Source of the DNA: Daejeonella sp. JGW-45
Lineage (GTDB): Bacteria > Bacteroidota > Bacteroidia > Sphingobacteriales > Sphingobacteriaceae
Assembly: GCF_029360805.1 (NCBI RefSeq)
Contig: NZ_JARKNC010000002.1
Span: 289,978 to 353,977, forward strand
Direction of reading: 5' to 3'
DNA: 64,000 nucleotides
Part shown: piece by piece, positions 62,183-64,000 of the stretch
How the letters are laid out: each line of letters starts with the position of its first letter
Numbering within the stretch: position 1 is the stretch's first letter
Position numbers and translations under genes: made by a program
Notes under the pieces: generated by a model
Database searches by the model: none
What the model was told of the DNA's origin: nothing
What the model saw: only the letters and a program-made list of their open reading frames with translations

Positions 62183-62280
62183 TAAAGTCTATAGATTTAG
62201 TAGTCTTTTAGTCAAATTAGATTCATCCGGTAAACTGACATGAGTAAAAAATGCGATAAGAGGCTTTCGACGGTATCTCG

Positions 62281-62709
62281 TCAGTACTTCTTTAAATACT
62301 CTTCCGATTCGCCCAACGCATCTTTTATAAGACTATCTAATTGCTTCAACTTCAGTTTTTCATTTTTAAAGTATGCTACAGCCTCGTCGTTAGATTTCTT
62401 ACCCAGCTCAGCATCAAATTCTTTCATCCAGGTTTCCATCTGCTGATCCGCCTCATCAAGCTTTGCAACGAGCTTGCTTATTTCTACTTTTTCTTTGAGC
62501 GTATCGACCACTGGGTGAGCGCTTTTCAGGCTGTCCATATTCAGCAGCAAATTTTCAAGACGCGTTCTGTCCTCAATTGCCCGCTCGCTGTCGATCATTA
62601 CTTTATCATGCTCTTCTACTATTTCCTTACGGATTATTTTATAATCCTCTGCTGGCTGGCAGGCCAGCAGGGATGCAATACAAATTATTAAGACAATCTG
62701 TGCTTTCAT
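62281..62709 (-). CDS. Putative coiled-coil lipoprotein
   Basis: 142 residues with an SPII signal ending at LLAC (Cys17). The rest is charged, helical and likely coiled coil (EEHDKVMIDSERAIEDRTR... LDSLIKDALGESEEYLKKY in part). No family is recognised. It starts 2 bp after the CDICGC-motif outer-membrane protein and is probably the last gene of that operon. Confidence 0.75.
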   Translation of the reverse strand: MKAQIVLIICIASLLACQPAEDYKIIRKEIVEEHDKVMIDSERAIEDRTRLENLLLNMDSLKSAHPVVDTLKEKVEISKLVAKLDEADQQMETWMKEFDAELGKKSNDEAVAYFKNEKLKLKQLDSLIKDALGESEEYLKKY

Positions 62710-62711
62710 TA

Positions 62712-63725
62712 TTAATTCAAAAGATAATAGAGCTGGTTAAAATTATAGGTTACACCCAGAACAACTCTGCCTGCTGGCATCGGATGGTCATCTTTAACTG
62801 TCCATGCTTTGCTTTGTAAAGCCATGTTTAAGGTGATATTATTAATGAACAGGTCAGCGCCTATACCCGTCATTAAATTATTCATTCTGTGCTCCCCTGT
62901 CTTTACCCCATTGTACTTTTCGCCTGCCGAATATTCGTAGGCAATTTGAACAGAAGGAACCAGCTGCAGCTTTTTGCTTAAAGTTACGTTATGGAAGAAA
63001 TTTAAGAATGTAGTATTGCTATTGGCAATACTTTCTTTTTCAGCGTTTTCACCATTCATTTTATAGGTGCTGCTCAAACTGGCTCCTGACCTCTTGTACC
63101 CTACCAGGTAATTAAAGTAAATAAACCCGTCGGTACTGCCCGTACCTGTTTGAGAAAGGGTACTCAGCCGCAAGCCCTGAAAATTTGTAGCATCGTTACT
63201 TCCGGTAGGCAGTTTAAAGCCCGCTCCTACTATAAGACGTTGATTTACCTTCTTCTGGTCTAATTTTCGCAGGAGGTGATACCCCGAGTATATATTGACA
63301 TCCCCGATACCCGCTACGGTATTGAGGTTGCCATTATATCTTTCTGAATTTGAGTTATAGGGTACGATCGCATTCAGCTCTATCCGCTTACTAAGAAAGT
63401 ACCTGGCTCTTACTTCCAGGGCGCGGTAAACTTCCAGGTCGGATGGGTCGCCATTATGATTGGTGAGGGGTGCATCCAGCTTATTTCCCGCAGGCAGGAA
63501 ATTCGCGCCGGAAGGAAATAAAGACTGGTTCTGCCCATGGTATCCGTTAAAGGACCGGTACCGGTATAATAAGGAAATACTGCTTTGATTATCGTAGGGA
63601 GTAATTCCCATAAAACAGCCACATATGTCGCAAGCTGAAGCAGAGGTAAATGCAGCCAGCAATATCAGGAACGAGATTCCAAACTTCTTAAAGCTCGGCA
63701 AACCTCTTATCACGAATAAATTCAT
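62712..63725 (-). CDS. Outer-membrane beta-barrel protein with CDICGC motif
   Basis: 337-residue exported protein. After a signal peptide (cleaved near SASA) the mature N-terminus is CDICGCFMG, a three-cysteine motif found in Bacteroidota proteins linked to cytochrome and copper clusters. The remainder is strand-rich with many aromatic residues, ending LGVTYNFNQLYYLLN. The ATG at 63725 overlaps the peroxidase gene by 38 bp; a downstream start such as the TTG at 63701 is possible. A role in metal or small-molecule passage is inferred only from context. Confidence 0.75.
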   Translation of the reverse strand: MNLFVIRGLPSFKKFGISFLILLAAFTSASACDICGCFMGITPYDNQSSISLLYRYRSFNGYHGQNQSLFPSGANFLPAGNKLDAPLTNHNGDPSDLEVYRALEVRARYFLSKRIELNAIVPYNSNSERYNGNLNTVAGIGDVNIYSGYHLLRKLDQKKVNQRLIVGAGFKLPTGSNDATNFQGLRLSTLSQTGTGSTDGFIYFNYLVGYKRSGASLSSTYKMNGENAEKESIANSNTTFLNFFHNVTLSKKLQLVPSVQIAYEYSAGEKYNGVKTGEHRMNNLMTGIGADLFINNITLNMALQSKAWTVKDDHPMPAGRVVLGVTYNFNQLYYLLN

Positions 63726-64000
63726 TATCGGTTAAAGTTTTTAAAAATGAAATAATTTGTTGCTGCTCGGTTTTTGAGAGCGCAATGCCTCGTACCGGGT
63801 CCTTTTTTAGCTCAGGATCCAGGTTTATATGATCCATGACTCCTGAATTATAATGCTCAAGCACATCCTCAAGCGAGAAAAAGCGACCATCATGCATATA
63901 TGGCCGGGTCAGCTCTACGTTCCGTAATGAAGGAACTTTAAACTTACCCTGGTCGGAGGCCTGGCGACTTATTTTTTCCCGGCCATTTTCCTTTGGATCC
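63688..64000 (-). CDS. Di-haem cytochrome c peroxidase/MauG-like, C-terminal end (cut by window end)
   Basis: About 103 C-terminal residues are visible, in frame from base 63999. They contain GKFKVPSLRNVELTRPYMHDGRFFSL (in part), the conserved end of the second domain of CcpA/MauG-type di-haem peroxidases, followed by LSKTEQQQIISFLKTLT. The haem CxxCH motifs lie outside the window. The protein would act in the periplasm on hydrogen peroxide or protein substrates. It leads the operon with the CDICGC and coiled-coil genes. Confidence 0.85.
   Translation of the reverse strand, partial: DPKENGREKISRQASDQGKFKVPSLRNVELTRPYMHDGRFFSLEDVLEHYNSGVMDHINLDPELKKDPVRGIALSKTEQQQIISFLKTLTDNEFIRDKRFAEL

Overview
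The window looks like a chromosome segment of a Bacteroidota bacterium, most likely Sphingobacteriaceae (Pedobacter/Mucilaginibacter-like). This rests on two SusC/SusD pairs, promoters of the Bacteroidota type (TTTG, about 19 bp, TAnnTTTG), few Shine-Dalgarno sequences, many SPII lipoproteins, a ComEA-like HhH domain fused to an outer-membrane barrel, and the short fold-III arginine decarboxylase. No rRNA, tRNA, phage or intact transposase gene was found.

Layout. 1-7.8 kb: end of a class A penicillin-binding protein, a large secreted metalloprotease/beta-propeller/barrel protein, MsrB, a GIY-YIG protein and an XRE-S24 repressor divided by a perfect palindrome, and a small secreted protein. 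7.8-9.6 kb: bioF-bioD. 9.6-14 kb: a SusCD pair. 14.4-19.7 kb: 3-hydroxyacyl-CoA dehydrogenase and an arginine block (argS, arginase, divergent arginine decarboxylase). 19.9-30.6 kb: housekeeping genes (pseudouridine synthase, response regulator, TlpA, gatB, alaS, MerR, lipid kinase, phosphoesterase, enoyl-CoA hydratase). 30.6-35.6 kb: a tightly packed operon of a PorV-like protein, an HhH-barrel protein and ComEC. 35.6-37.5 kb: an LTA-synthase-like sulfatase. 37.5-39.4 kb: a gene-free island built of repeats. 39.4-48.9 kb: a ferritin-like protein with bioA, Nudix, CDF transporter, aminotransferase, heptose kinase, M14 peptidase, SpmAB-like membrane protein and DinB. 49-62.2 kb: a 13-kb minus-strand operon. 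62.3-64 kb: a cytochrome c peroxidase cluster.

Most interesting system. One strong promoter (62152-62182) appears to drive SusC, SusD, two paralogous DoxX-like membrane proteins, a phytoene-desaturase-like flavoprotein, a YeiH-type putative sulfate exporter, a monohaem cytochrome c and a SoxC-type sulfite dehydrogenase, ending at a terminator at 49014-49048. I infer an outer-membrane-import-linked pathway that oxidises a sulfur compound to sulfate and exports it; the substrate cannot be read from the sequence.

Second pattern. Arrays of 7-bp direct repeats with different heptamers recur at many gene borders, often directly after stop codons and in inverted orientation on the two sides of a gap. 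Two arrays lie in frame inside genes (bioA and the M14 peptidase). One 17-bp inverted repeat of this type frames the SpmAB-like gene from its start codon to its stop codon.
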